Part shown: positions 55,069 to 63,924 of the stretch, piece after piece
Position numbering within the stretch: position 1 is the first letter of the stretch
Layout of the letters: each line of letters starts with the position of its first letter
Source: Gemmatimonadales bacterium
Lineage (GTDB): Bacteria; Krumholzibacteriota; Krumholzibacteriia; LZORAL124-64-63
Direction of reading: 5' to 3'
NCBI GenBank assembly: GCA_019038745.1
Contig: JAHOYV010000010.1
Location: 1-64,000 of the forward strand
DNA: 64,000 bases
Translations under genes and position numbers: made by a program
The notes under the pieces: generated by a model
Told to the model about the DNA's origin: nothing
Databases searched by the model: none
What the model saw: only the letters and a program-made list of their open reading frames with translations

Positions 55069-56211
55069 ATGTTCCTGTATCAGAAAGACGGTCGATATTT
55101 TGCACAGATCGCCGGCGGCCTGGAAGAACTCGGCGCCCGGGAGCTGGAAAAGCTGGGCGCCAAGGAAATCAGTATCATTAATCGCGGCATTGATTTCACC
55201 GCCGATCGTGAAACGCTGTACCGGATCAACTATCGATCGCGTCTGGTTACCCGAGTTTTGGCCCCGCTGGCGCGTTTCGAGGCCAAGACCGGTGAAGACC
55301 TCTATCTGGGCGCCAAGAGAATCGACTGGACGCACCTTATGCGTCTGGACCAGACCTTTGCGGTATTCGCCAACGTGTCCCGAAGTGAAATCAACAACAG
55401 TCAGTTCGCCTCCTTGAAGATGAAGGATGTGGTTGTGGATATGTTCCGCAAGCGTTACCGGAACACGCGGCCGAACGTGGACACTCGGGATCCCGATCTG
55501 TGGATCAGCATTCACATCCTCGACAACCAGGTCACCGTCAGCATCGATTGCTCTGGCGGCTCGCTTCACCGGCGCGGGTATCGCCAGGATTCAGTCGACG
55601 CACCCATCCAGGAAACGTTGGCCGCCGCGATTCTGGACATCGCCGGCTGGGACGGCAAGAAACACCTCTACGATCCGATGTGCGGCTCGGGCACCATCCT
55701 CAGCGAAGCCTGGCTCAAGGCCGGGTACATTCCGCCGGGAACCTTGCGCAAAAAATTCGGGTTCATGATGCTTCCGGACTACGACCGTCGGGTGTGGGTA
55801 AAGGTGAAAATCGAGGAGGACAACAAGATCCGCATCGTTCGCGGGGGACTCATCCGCGGCAGCGACATCGATGCCTCCGCCGTGAAAAAAACCCGCAAAA
55901 ACAACGCCCGCATCCCCGGTGGCGACGAATTGCGGGTCAAAACAGCTGATTTTCGTGATTTGCCCCCGATTGAGAACGCCCTCATCGTCTGCAACCCACC
56001 CTATGGGATCCGGCTTAAACATGGCGAAAATATGGAACTCTTCATCAAGGAATTCGGCGATTTTCTGAAACAGAAATGTAAAAACTGCAATGCCTTCATT
56101 TACTTCGGCGACCGGGAATTGGTCAAAAGTCTGGGTTTGAAAACCTCAATGAAGATGCCTCTGCGCAACGGAGGGCTGGACGGACGGTTGGTCTGGTATG
56201 AGCTGTATTGA
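55069..56211 (+). CDS. THUMP-domain SAM-dependent RNA methyltransferase (RlmL/RlmKL-N type)
   Basis: 380 residues. N-terminal THUMP domain (about 1-155, QIAGGLEELGARELEKLGAKEI and GAKRIDWTHL), then the class I methyltransferase with LYDPMCGSGTILSEAWL and the catalytic NPPYGIRL motif (IVCNPPYGIRLKHGEN). It should N-methylate a guanine of RNA, as the RlmL half of RlmKL (23S G2445) or a tRNA enzyme. ATG 55069 begins two bases after the GNAT stop; the upstream extension would overlap that gene. The 3' end overlaps the next start by 14 bases. Confidence 0.9.
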   Translation: MFLYQKDGRYFAQIAGGLEELGARELEKLGAKEISIINRGIDFTADRETLYRINYRSRLVTRVLAPLARFEAKTGEDLYLGAKRIDWTHLMRLDQTFAVFANVSRSEINNSQFASLKMKDVVVDMFRKRYRNTRPNVDTRDPDLWISIHILDNQVTVSIDCSGGSLHRRGYRQDSVDAPIQETLAAAILDIAGWDGKKHLYDPMCGSGTILSEAWLKAGYIPPGTLRKKFGFMMLPDYDRRVWVKVKIEEDNKIRIVRGGLIRGSDIDASAVKKTRKNNARIPGGDELRVKTADFRDLPPIENALIVCNPPYGIRLKHGENMELFIKEFGDFLKQKCKNCNAFIYFGDRELVKSLGLKTSMKMPLRNGGLDGRLVWYELY

Positions 56212-57316
56212 TGATGTTGAAGACAGAGTAGGACGGCTGTTCACGGCGCTGGCCCTGGTCGCACTGTTGCTGATGTCCATCTCCCCCTCAACCGTTGCGG
56301 CCGACGGACCCGACTCCACTCAAGTTGTACGATCCGCGCAACTTGTCCGGCCCGTGATCCTGCCCGTAGTGGGACCGTTAACCGACCCTCGCGCCGAGGT
56401 CTCGGGACTGACCTGGAAGGGAGACACCCTGATCGTCCTACCCCAAGACCCGGAGTTGTTCGGCCATGACGACGTGCTGGGGTTTTTCATAATCCCAAAG
56501 CAGGAAATCCTGGATGCGATTTCGGATGCAGACCGCAGTTCGAATTCCGAAACCAACAGCCGGGCCGATAATCCGATCGATCCCCGCCAAATCAAGTGTA
56601 TTGCTCCGGGGCTGGCACGAATCATCCGAGGTTTCGATGGCCTTGAAGCGATTGGAGTACAAGGCAACCGCTGCTATATGACCATCGAGGCCAAGGACGA
56701 CACCAGCATGGCCGGCTACCTGATATGTGGACAATTCGACATGACTCAAAATCTGGTCCGCATGGACATGGCCCAACTGACCGCCATCCCGATGGGCCTG
56801 AACATCCACAACATAGCCGAGGAGTCGCTGGTCATTGACGGTTCACGGATCATCACCCTCAGCGAAGCCAACGGCCGCAACTGCAACCCCGAACCTCGGG
56901 CAAAAACCTTCGACGAGAAGACCAACTTCCTGGGCTCACTACCCTTCCCGAACATCGAATACCGGGTGACCGACGCCACCGCTCTGGACGAAGATCGTCG
57001 CTTCTGGGTTTTGAATTATTTCTTCCCTCCGGAAAGGGAAAAACTGCAGGTGGGCAAAGATCCCGAGATCTCTCGTTTCGGCCGGCCTCCCGGCCAGGAT
57101 ACCGAAGGATGCGTCGAACGCCTGCTCGAGCTACGGATCACCGAACATGAAACCATCGTCCGCACCAACACGCCCCCCCTCTACCTGGAATTACGACCCG
57201 ACGGAGTTTGCCGCAACTGGGAAGCGCTGGTCCGCCTGGACAACGCGGGGTTTCTGGTGATGACCGACCAGTATCCCGGCACCCTGCTGGCCTTCGTACC
57301 AAACCCATACCATTAA
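56198..57316 (+). CDS. Exported phytase-like (esterase-like) protein
   Basis: 372 residues, ATG 56198 overlapping the previous gene's end. A hydrophobic segment about 14-33 (LFTALALVALLLMSIS) acts as signal peptide. The rest reads as a six-bladed-propeller-like protein with SGLTWKGDTLIVLPQDP, FDGLEAIGVQGNRCYMTIEAKDD, VTDATALDEDRRFWVLNYFFPPE and a C-terminal DNAGFLVMTDQYPGTLLAFVP, which is the style of the phytase-like domain family. Phosphatase activity cannot be claimed because the catalytic calcium/phosphate residues could not be verified. Co-transcription with the methyltransferase is likely from the overlap. Confidence 0.5.
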   Translation: MSCIDDVEDRVGRLFTALALVALLLMSISPSTVAADGPDSTQVVRSAQLVRPVILPVVGPLTDPRAEVSGLTWKGDTLIVLPQDPELFGHDDVLGFFIIPKQEILDAISDADRSSNSETNSRADNPIDPRQIKCIAPGLARIIRGFDGLEAIGVQGNRCYMTIEAKDDTSMAGYLICGQFDMTQNLVRMDMAQLTAIPMGLNIHNIAEESLVIDGSRIITLSEANGRNCNPEPRAKTFDEKTNFLGSLPFPNIEYRVTDATALDEDRRFWVLNYFFPPEREKLQVGKDPEISRFGRPPGQDTEGCVERLLELRITEHETIVRTNTPPLYLELRPDGVCRNWEALVRLDNAGFLVMTDQYPGTLLAFVPNPYH

Positions 57317-57338
57317 CAAAAAACAGGGACACGAAACA

Positions 57339-57695
57339 ATGACCGACAATTACCCCAAAGCCCCCATCACCCTTATCATCAACCACAACGGAATGGGCCA
57401 GGCCGACTCCGAACTGACCCACAAACTAGCCACCACCTACTTGAATTTCCTGGATCTGGACGACCGCCTACCCGAAACAATCTGCTTCTACGCCGACGGA
57501 GTAAAACTGACAGTAACAGGCTCCCCAGTACTCGAAGAACTGCGTTCCCTAGAAAAAAAGGGCGTCAGACTAATAGTCTGCACCACCTGCCTAAACCACT
57601 TCAACCTATTGGATAATCTCTCATTAGGTGAAGCCGCCGGAATGAAAGAAATAGTAGAAGCCCAATGGAAAGCCCAAAAAACAATCACTCTTTAA
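57339..57695 (+). CDS. DsrE/YedF-like sulphur-relay protein
   Basis: 118 residues matching the C-terminal DsrE-like domain of YedF-type proteins (INHNGMGQADSELTHKLATTYLNFL, GVKLTVTGSPVLEELRSLEKKGVRLIVCTTCLNHF). A conserved pair C81/C84 (CTTC) may carry persulphide. The usual N-terminal TusA-like domain of YedF is absent, so it is a stand-alone domain. The gene favours A-ending codons (CTA, ATA, GTA, ACA) more than the genes beside it, which hints at a different origin. It lies 22 bp downstream of the phytase-like gene and is followed directly by the 45-bp inverted-repeat element. Confidence 0.75.
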   Translation: MTDNYPKAPITLIINHNGMGQADSELTHKLATTYLNFLDLDDRLPETICFYADGVKLTVTGSPVLEELRSLEKKGVRLIVCTTCLNHFNLLDNLSLGEAAGMKEIVEAQWKAQKTITL

Positions 57696-57706
57696 ACCCG
57701 GCGGGG

Positions 57707-57842
57707 TAGCCTGAACTGAAGGATGCCTGCCCTCACCCATGGTCTTTTCGCGACTCGGGCCGATGGCCCGAGCGAGCCCCCCAAGGGCGAGCGCGGAGCG
57801 AAAAGACCATGGGTGAGGGCAGGCATCCTTCAGTTCAGGCTA
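57707..57842. repeat. 136-bp element with 45-bp perfect inverted arms (MITE- or REP-like)
   Basis: Left arm 57707-57751 and right arm 57798-57842 are exact reverse complements over 45 bp. The 46-nt centre contains another hairpin (57754-57772, 8-bp arms CTCGGGCC/GGCCCGAG). Both ends read TA, as expected for insertion at a TA site by IS630/Tc1-like transposases. The right arm includes the last codons and stop of the M29 aminopeptidase gene. It could form a cruciform or a bidirectional terminator between converging genes. Only one copy is seen in this window. Confidence 0.85.
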
Positions 57843-58827
57843 TTGCGCCATTTTTTAAGAGAACCTTCCGCGAACCATCGGAGAAAGTAACCTTCATGGT
57901 GGGCTTCAGAAACAGGTAGTCTGTGTGCATTTTTGAAATGCTTTTGCCGCCCGGCATGCCTTCGTTGCTGCCAAAAGCGATGTGGGCTGTGCCGCCTGCT
58001 TTTTCAGCCTCCAGCATGCGTGGGGTTAGGCGGGCGCCGGGGTTCAGGCCGATGCCTAGTTCTGCAATTGTTCTGGAGCCGTCATCCGTGTCCAGCAACC
58101 CGTTGACGACTTCGACTACCTCTTCGTCCTCTGCCGAAACATCGATCACTCGGCCGTTCCGTATTGTTATCTTCACCGGAGTCGGGACGTTGCCGTATCC
58201 TCCGAAACAACCATCGACAACCAGAACACCGTCGGCTCCGGTTTCAACAGGGCAACAGTAGACCTCACCACAGGGTAGGTTGCTGCCCTCATTTACGGTG
58301 GCCTTCACGTCGGTGATGAACCAGCGACCGGTCAGGTCCAGGCGCAGGTCCGTACCACCCGGGGCGGTTATCTGCACGGACTCGGCCCCCTTGAAGGCCT
58401 CTATCAGATGGCTGGCCTGGTCGATCATGTCGCCGTAATCGACGTCCAGGGGTCCGCCCACCATCATGTCCTCGTCTATGCCCGGGCTGTGCCCCAGGCG
58501 AATCGTTCCTTTGGCCTCGATCGCCTGGATCCACTCGATACGGAATGGCACTTCGCGATCGTCCCCCGCGATGGCGTTGATGACGACATCCGCATCTGCC
58601 AGGCATTGTACCAGGTCTTCGGGAACGGATTTCAGGGGACGTTCGGCCTCTGAAATTACATAAGTATCGACCGGACAACCGTGACGCTCGGCCCCGCGGG
58701 CAAAGGCGTCTCCGCAAGTGCGCGTCACTTTGTCCGTAACCACCAGAACCTGGTTCTCTGGTTGGAGATCAAGGACATGAATCATGGCTTGGCGGGCTGC
58801 GGCCGTCATTATTTCGAACCGGGTCAT
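57835..58827 (-). CDS. M29-type (aminopeptidase T-like) metallopeptidase
   Basis: 330 residues from ATG 58827, which has AGGGAG upstream; the frame is open to 58971 but the extension lacks support. Metal ligands of the M29 family are all present: E188 (PCGEVYCCP), E256 (AELGIGLN), H282 (GTAHIAFG), H301 and D303 (MHTDYLF). M29 enzymes are cobalt- or zinc-dependent aminopeptidases that trim peptides. This one is shorter than the usual 410 residues. The stop lies in the right arm of the large inverted repeat, so the 3' end may have been reshaped by that element. It fits the peptide-use theme (OPT transporter, aminopeptidase P). Confidence 0.82.
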   Translation of the reverse strand: MTRFEIMTAAARQAMIHVLDLQPENQVLVVTDKVTRTCGDAFARGAERHGCPVDTYVISEAERPLKSVPEDLVQCLADADVVINAIAGDDREVPFRIEWIQAIEAKGTIRLGHSPGIDEDMMVGGPLDVDYGDMIDQASHLIEAFKGAESVQITAPGGTDLRLDLTGRWFITDVKATVNEGSNLPCGEVYCCPVETGADGVLVVDGCFGGYGNVPTPVKITIRNGRVIDVSAEDEEVVEVVNGLLDTDDGSRTIAELGIGLNPGARLTPRMLEAEKAGGTAHIAFGSNEGMPGGKSISKMHTDYLFLKPTMKVTFSDGSRKVLLKNGAIA

Positions 58828-59030
58828 TTCGATTCTCCCTGGGCAGGGGTGGGTGATGGAAGAATCTTCTACGCTCCATCCGCCGATTGGTTTCCAGCCA
58901 AGAGGAGGGATAATGCTAACGAATCCTCCCGAACCGCCGATAAACCAGGAGTGAAAGCCATCGCTCGTCAATGAAACCCAGGCGGCAATCCCCGACTCGA
59001 CGGGACGCCCCTGCTTCCGGGAGGAAAACC

Positions 59031-59558
59031 GTGAACTGTCCAGCTTGCGGCCAAAGCATGAAGGAAATCAAGATCCAGGATATCACCGTGGACGCCTGCG
59101 TCGGCGGATGTGGGGGGATCTGGTTCGACTGGTTCGAATTGAAAAAGGTTGATGAGCCCCACGAAGCCCTGGGCGAAGAATTGATCCACGTGGAACGAGA
59201 CGAGTCGATCGTCGTGGACCGCCAACGCAAACGGGAGTGTCCCCGCTGCAACGGGCAGAAGATGTTACAGCACTTCGCCTCGGTGAAACGCAAGGTCGCG
59301 GTCGACGAATGCCCTGCCTGCGGCGGCTACTTCCTCGACTACGGCGAGTTGAATCAGATCCGAGACCAATTCGATACCGAAGAGGAGCGGCACCAGGCGG
59401 CCGAAGCCCTCTTCGACGACATGTTTGACGAAGGTCTGAGCGAGATCGGCGAAGAGAGCGAGATCCGAACCGAACGCGCCCGCGGCCTGGCCAGGATTTT
59501 CCGCTTCCTGCTGCCGAGCTACTACCTGCCCGGCAAGCAAAAATGGGGTGCCTTCTAA
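59031..59558 (+). CDS. Double zinc-ribbon (zf-TFIIB-type) protein
   Basis: 175 residues from GTG 59031, with GGGAGG seven bases upstream. Two CxxC...CxxxC or CxxC zinc knuckles: C3/C6 with C23/C27 and C70/C73 with C94/C97; each is followed by GG(I/Y)-F/W-D-x-x-E-L (GGIWFDWFEL and GGYFLDYGEL), the TFIIB-type zinc-finger domain signature. The C-terminal third is acidic, with a hydrophobic, basic-ended tail (LARIFRFLLPSYYLPGKQK) that may touch membrane. Function unknown; proteins of this domain are often single genes. Divergent from the M29 peptidase. Confidence 0.8.
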   Translation: MNCPACGQSMKEIKIQDITVDACVGGCGGIWFDWFELKKVDEPHEALGEELIHVERDESIVVDRQRKRECPRCNGQKMLQHFASVKRKVAVDECPACGGYFLDYGELNQIRDQFDTEEERHQAAEALFDDMFDEGLSEIGEESEIRTERARGLARIFRFLLPSYYLPGKQKWGAF

Positions 59559-59626
59559 AAGACCGACCGGCTGGTTCCCCCCGGGCCTTGTCGACCTTGC
59601 CCGGCTCATTCCCACCGGCTAATATT

Positions 59627-59660
59627 CAACCTCCACACCTGAAAGCAGGAGTGGAGGTTG
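59627..59660. terminator. Hairpin after the zinc-ribbon gene
   Basis: Arms 59627-59636 and 59651-59660 are a perfect 10-bp inverted repeat; one mismatch then four more pairs bring the stem close to a 4-nt AAAG loop. A T-rich tail is lacking, so it may be a factor-dependent terminator or an RNA stem in the leader of the PHP gene. Confidence 0.5.
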
Positions 59661-59723
59661 CGGTCTTTGACGACTGAAATTACCCTGACCCAATAGGAAC
59701 TTGCGCATACGACAGCATCAACG

Positions 59724-60551
59724 GTGGTGGGTGACATCTTGCACAGTGATTTTTTTGACGGTAATACTGGTGTAAATCCCGGCTCGAATTCGGGTGACGA
59801 AATTATCAACCAAGCCGATCTGGTGCGACCCTGCCACATCAAAGGTATTCTGCACAGCCACAGCAACTGCACCGACGGCGCCCACTGCCTCGTCGAGATG
59901 GCCGAAATCGCAAGAAAGATCGGCCTGGAATACTTAGGCATCAGCGACCATTTCCGGTCCCAGGCTCATCCCTGCGGACTGAACATGGAGGAAGTGCGCG
60001 CCCAACGCGAGGAAGTGGACCGCCTCCAAGAAGATCTGCCCTTCCTTGAGATCTTCCATGGGGTGGAATTGGACGCAAACAAGGACGGCACCCTGCCCCT
60101 GGATGCCGATACGCTGGCTATCTTCGACTACACGATCGCCTCCTTTCCCGATACCGAAACCCTGACCCTTTCCCAGCGCACGGAGTTGATCGAAAAGGTT
60201 GCCGCGTATCCCCAAGTGACGATCCTGGGTTGGCCGGTGGGGGACTGGATTCTGAGACAGGATGACAACCTGCTGGACATGGACAGGATACTGGCCGCAG
60301 CCGAGGCCGGGCGAACTGCCGTCGAGGTGAACGCCAATCCCACGAGCCTTCCGTTGGATTGGAGCTATTGCCTGAAGGCCCAGGACATGGGGGTCAAGAT
60401 GGTTATCAGCCCCAACGCCCATCGAGCCGCCCGCCTGGTCGACTTCCGTCACGGCGCCGAGCTGGCCCACGATGCCGGACTTTGCTGTGAAAGCTTCCTC
60501 AATACGCTGACCAGCGAACAGCTCCGATCCTACCTGGCCGGTAATTCCTGA
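59724..60551 (+). CDS. PHP-domain protein with several metal ligands replaced
   Basis: 275 residues from GTG 59724 (start uncertain, no clear ribosome-binding site). Motif I HSHSNCTDG (H44, H46, D51), motif II GISDH (D75, H76), E115 (HGVELD) and E201 (VEVNANP) are kept. The other expected ligands differ: SxH is SFP (140-142), GHP is GWP (169-171) and DAH is NAH (231-233). It resembles the PHP part of histidinol-phosphatase or YcdX/PolX-like proteins, normally trinuclear metal phosphoesterases. With these changes it could have fewer metals or a different activity. It converges on the kinase with a 4-bp gap. Confidence 0.78.
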   Translation: MVGDILHSDFFDGNTGVNPGSNSGDEIINQADLVRPCHIKGILHSHSNCTDGAHCLVEMAEIARKIGLEYLGISDHFRSQAHPCGLNMEEVRAQREEVDRLQEDLPFLEIFHGVELDANKDGTLPLDADTLAIFDYTIASFPDTETLTLSQRTELIEKVAAYPQVTILGWPVGDWILRQDDNLLDMDRILAAAEAGRTAVEVNANPTSLPLDWSYCLKAQDMGVKMVISPNAHRAARLVDFRHGAELAHDAGLCCESFLNTLTSEQLRSYLAGNS

Positions 60552-60555
60552 CGGG

Positions 60556-63500
60556 TTAAAGAACCTGCATTTTTTCCCACTTGGCCAAAACTTCAGCGAG
60601 AACCGACCGGTTGATGGGCTTGCTCACGAAGTCGTCCATGCCGGCGGCGTAACAGGCTTTCTTGTCGGCGCTCATGGTGTTGGCGGTCATGGCAATGATC
60701 GGGGTGCGGTTGCGCGGTTCGTCCAGTTCACGAATTTTGCGGGTGGCTTCGAACCCGTCCATCTCCGGCATCTGGCAATCCATGAAAATCAGGTCGAAAG
60801 CATCGGCCTTAACCATCTCCAGGGCCTCAGCGCCGTGACTGGCCACTTCCACACGACAACCCAGGATCTCGAGGATGCCCACAGCCACTTTCTGGTTGAA
60901 GACGTTGTCTTCGGCGAGCAGGACCCTGGGACTCCAGTCGTTGCCCTCATCGAGTGGCGCTTGCCCGTTATCACTGACCGAGGTTGGCTTGGATAACTCT
61001 TCCGCCGCCGTGGAGGGGATCCCCGAGTCATCGGACTTGAAAACTTCTCCGGATAGAACCTGAAGGAGCTGGGCATGGAGCACCGGCTTGGGCAAGACCC
61101 CGGCAAAACCACGTTGCTCCAGATCCAGTTTTCGCCTGACGCTCGAGACGTTGCTCATCAGAATCGTCCGGGGCCGCAGATTTAGGGGGATGCCCAGAAA
61201 ATGTTCGTTGATCTCGTTCTGGAACTCGTCGTCCACCGACTCATCCACCAGCACACCGGCCCAGGATTCCATTGGCCGACCCGGCTGGATGCCCAGCAGC
61301 TCTTTCGCTTCCCTGGCGCTCTCGACCAGGCGGCATTCGTATCCCAGGCGCTGGATCTGCTCCGCCAGTACCGTCCCACTCAGGCGGCGAGCTGAAATCA
61401 CAAGGATGCGACCCCCTGCGGCAACCTTTTCCCGGGGCGCGTATTCCACCTTAACCAGGGGCAGCGTGAAACTGAAAACCGATCCTTCGCCCACCACGCT
61501 TTCGGCCTGGATATCCCCACCCATCAACTCCACAAGTTGCCTGCTGATGGACAGGCCCAGGCCTGTTCCCCCAAAACGCCGTGTGGTGCTGGTGTCGGCC
61601 TGGGTGAACTTGTCGAAGATCTTTCGCAGACTGTCTGGTGAAATACCGAAACCAGTATCCTTGACCTGGAATCGCAGCCGGGGCGTCCCCTCTGATTGTC
61701 CAATCGCCTCCACGTTCAAATAGATGTGCCCTTCCCGGGTGAACTTGACGGCGTTACTCATCAGATTCACCAACACCTGGCGCAACCGGTTTCCGTCGGC
61801 CACCACCCTGGACGGCACATCGGATCCCAACCGGGACACCAGTTCAAGGCCCGAAGCTTGGGCGCTGAAAGCTGACAAACTGGTCACTTCATCGGCCAGT
61901 TCCTGTAGATCGATCTCCTGCTCGTCCAGTTCCAGCTTCCCCGATTCCACCTTGGCCAGATCCAGCAAATCGTTGATCAACGTCAGCAGGGCGTCGCCCG
62001 AAGTCTGGATCATTTCAACGTACTGTTTCTGGAGCGGCGTTGGATCCAACTCCACCAGCAGGTCAGCGATTCCGATAACACAGTTCAAAGGCGTTCGAAT
62101 CTCGTGGCTCATGTTGGCCAGGAAATCAGACTTTGCCTGGTTGCTGCTCTCGGCCGCTTCGGTTGCCAGGACAAGGGAGCGTTCCACCTCATGCTTGGAC
62201 CAGACCGTGATGAACAGGTCGACCACCATCCGCATGAGGCCCAATTCCTTGTGTTCCCACCGTTGCCGTTGATTGGAGTCCAGGCCCAGAAAGCCGAAGA
62301 ACCGCCCCTGGCTGAAAATGGGCACAGCCAGAAAACCAATATCGTCTGGTTGGCCCCAGGCCTTCTTGAACGGCTCAGCCCCTGCAGGCAAACCGCCCAG
62401 GGTGCCCGGAGAAACGGGGGCATCCATTTTGAAACGCCGGAGCAACCAGGCCAGTTCGTCCCCACTCAGCTCGTTCGGCAAGGCCTCGAAGGCACCCCGC
62501 TCGGTCCCGGTCCAGGCGTGAATCAGGTGAGTATCCGATCCTTCCTCGTCAACGCTCTCGTCAACGCTGTAAACGAAACATCGAGAGGCCTGCAGACATG
62601 AAGCCAAGACGCCGAGTACCGTGTTCATATTGGCGAAGAAATTATCAGGAGTGCACAAGGCGAACGCTTCGTTAATCTCCGAAGTGGCCTTTTCCAGCTT
62701 CAACTGCTCGTCCAGCGCGATCTGGGATATCTTTTCCTCGGTATTATCGATGGAAACACCCAGGACCTGCCCTGGTTTTCCGGGCCTGGTATTAAGCGGC
62801 ATCTTCAACGAGGTGATCCAGATCCTCTGCCCGTTGGCTTTGGTCGTACTGGTTTGCGGGAGAATCCATTTATGGCCCTTCTTGAGAGTCAGTAAATCCT
62901 CCTCCAACCAGAGCTGGCACTGCTCCTTGTCCGAATGGATCCTCTCCAGATGACGGCCTTCCACCTGATGAACCTTCATCCCGTAAAAATCGGCGACCGC
63001 CTGGTTGACCAGGGTGAAGATGCCGTTGGTATCCCGGGCAAAGATGAAATGCGGAATGGCGTCAATGACGGAACGCAGATATTGGCGCTCCTGGACCAGG
63101 CCGCGAGCGTGGTACGTGTTCAGAAAATCCACGATCAAGCCGCCACCCGGAAGCATGCAGGCAAACCATTGCAGGAGAATCGAAATCTGGTAGGCGGAAT
63201 CCATGTGGCTTGTAACCAGGAAGGTTAATCCTACCTGCCCGACGGCCAGTGGAAGCAGGCTACCGAGGACGCCCTGACCGAACATCCGCAAACGGTGGTA
63301 ATGGAGTTCCGATTTGAACAGCAGTCCCGCGGCCGCGTACAGACCCAAAGTCCCCAGATTTATTGACCGGAAATTGTTTTGGTCCGGCACCGGCACCCTA
63401 GCCATTGCCACCCAAACGGCAAACAGCAAAATCAATCCCGGAGCCAGGATCTTAAGCAGCCCCATTATGGATCGTCGGGACTTGTTTGTGCGGACCAACA

Positions 63501-63924
63501 GGGCTCCCAGAAGCAGCAGGAAGGCCCCGCCAAAGCGGCTAAGCGCTGTAGCCCAAACCACCGCCGAGCCGTAACCGACGGTTGTTGGATCCACGGTCAG
63601 TGGTAATATCTGGAAGCTCTGGGCCATCCCCACCAGAAACAAGGTTGCCCCGAGCTGGAGCACAAAACGACTGTTGGAAATCATCAGATAGGCCACAGCC
63701 ATGGTGGCCGTGAAGAAAACAATGCCCATGATGGCGAAATCGATCTGGACAAGGAGAGCGCCGATTTGCCAAGTCGCAAAATGAATTCCCGGCCCGCCCG
63801 GTATCTCGGATCCGAACTGCATTCCGAGCCGGCTGAGTAGTGGAATGATCGCCGAGATCAAACCAATGCTCAACATCAGCGCATAACGCAGCCGGCGGAC
63901 TTCTATCAGCTTACGCACAACCAT
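60556..63924 (-). CDS. Large membrane hybrid histidine kinase: 7-8 TM, PAS, GAF, HisKA, HATPase, two receivers
   Basis: 1122 residues. An N-terminal seven- to eight-helix membrane domain (about 12-275), PAS (about 285-400, IFARDTNGIFTLVNQAV), GAF-like (about 415-580, with ...GFLAVPIFSQGRFFGFLGLDS), HisKA with H607 (ANMSHEIRTPLN), HATPase with NLMSNAVKF, DTGFGI and GTGLGL, a first receiver about 820-950 and a second about 998-1120 with D1049 (IFMDCQMPEMDG) and K in FVSKP. The first receiver lacks the acidic pair (LVISARR) and is degenerate; the second is complete. It is probably a multi-input sensor with relay to an unknown Hpt or regulator. The 5' end is close to the window edge. Confidence 0.9.
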   Translation of the reverse strand: MVVRKLIEVRRLRYALMLSIGLISAIIPLLSRLGMQFGSEIPGGPGIHFATWQIGALLVQIDFAIMGIVFFTATMAVAYLMISNSRFVLQLGATLFLVGMAQSFQILPLTVDPTTVGYGSAVVWATALSRFGGAFLLLLGALLVRTNKSRRSIMGLLKILAPGLILLFAVWVAMARVPVPDQNNFRSINLGTLGLYAAAGLLFKSELHYHRLRMFGQGVLGSLLPLAVGQVGLTFLVTSHMDSAYQISILLQWFACMLPGGGLIVDFLNTYHARGLVQERQYLRSVIDAIPHFIFARDTNGIFTLVNQAVADFYGMKVHQVEGRHLERIHSDKEQCQLWLEEDLLTLKKGHKWILPQTSTTKANGQRIWITSLKMPLNTRPGKPGQVLGVSIDNTEEKISQIALDEQLKLEKATSEINEAFALCTPDNFFANMNTVLGVLASCLQASRCFVYSVDESVDEEGSDTHLIHAWTGTERGAFEALPNELSGDELAWLLRRFKMDAPVSPGTLGGLPAGAEPFKKAWGQPDDIGFLAVPIFSQGRFFGFLGLDSNQRQRWEHKELGLMRMVVDLFITVWSKHEVERSLVLATEAAESSNQAKSDFLANMSHEIRTPLNCVIGIADLLVELDPTPLQKQYVEMIQTSGDALLTLINDLLDLAKVESGKLELDEQEIDLQELADEVTSLSAFSAQASGLELVSRLGSDVPSRVVADGNRLRQVLVNLMSNAVKFTREGHIYLNVEAIGQSEGTPRLRFQVKDTGFGISPDSLRKIFDKFTQADTSTTRRFGGTGLGLSISRQLVELMGGDIQAESVVGEGSVFSFTLPLVKVEYAPREKVAAGGRILVISARRLSGTVLAEQIQRLGYECRLVESAREAKELLGIQPGRPMESWAGVLVDESVDDEFQNEINEHFLGIPLNLRPRTILMSNVSSVRRKLDLEQRGFAGVLPKPVLHAQLLQVLSGEVFKSDDSGIPSTAAEELSKPTSVSDNGQAPLDEGNDWSPRVLLAEDNVFNQKVAVGILEILGCRVEVASHGAEALEMVKADAFDLIFMDCQMPEMDGFEATRKIRELDEPRNRTPIIAMTANTMSADKKACYAAGMDDFVSKPINRSVLAEVLAKWEKMQVL

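Noticed and set aside
57707-57842. Inverted repeat read as an ordinary rho-independent terminator
   Set aside because: Arms are too long and too perfect and no T-run follows on either strand, so it was listed as a repeat element, although termination may still occur.
58828-58971. N-terminal extension of the M29 peptidase
   Set aside because: AGGGAG before ATG 58827 and no family similarity of the extension; the region is the divergent promoter zone with the zinc-ribbon gene.
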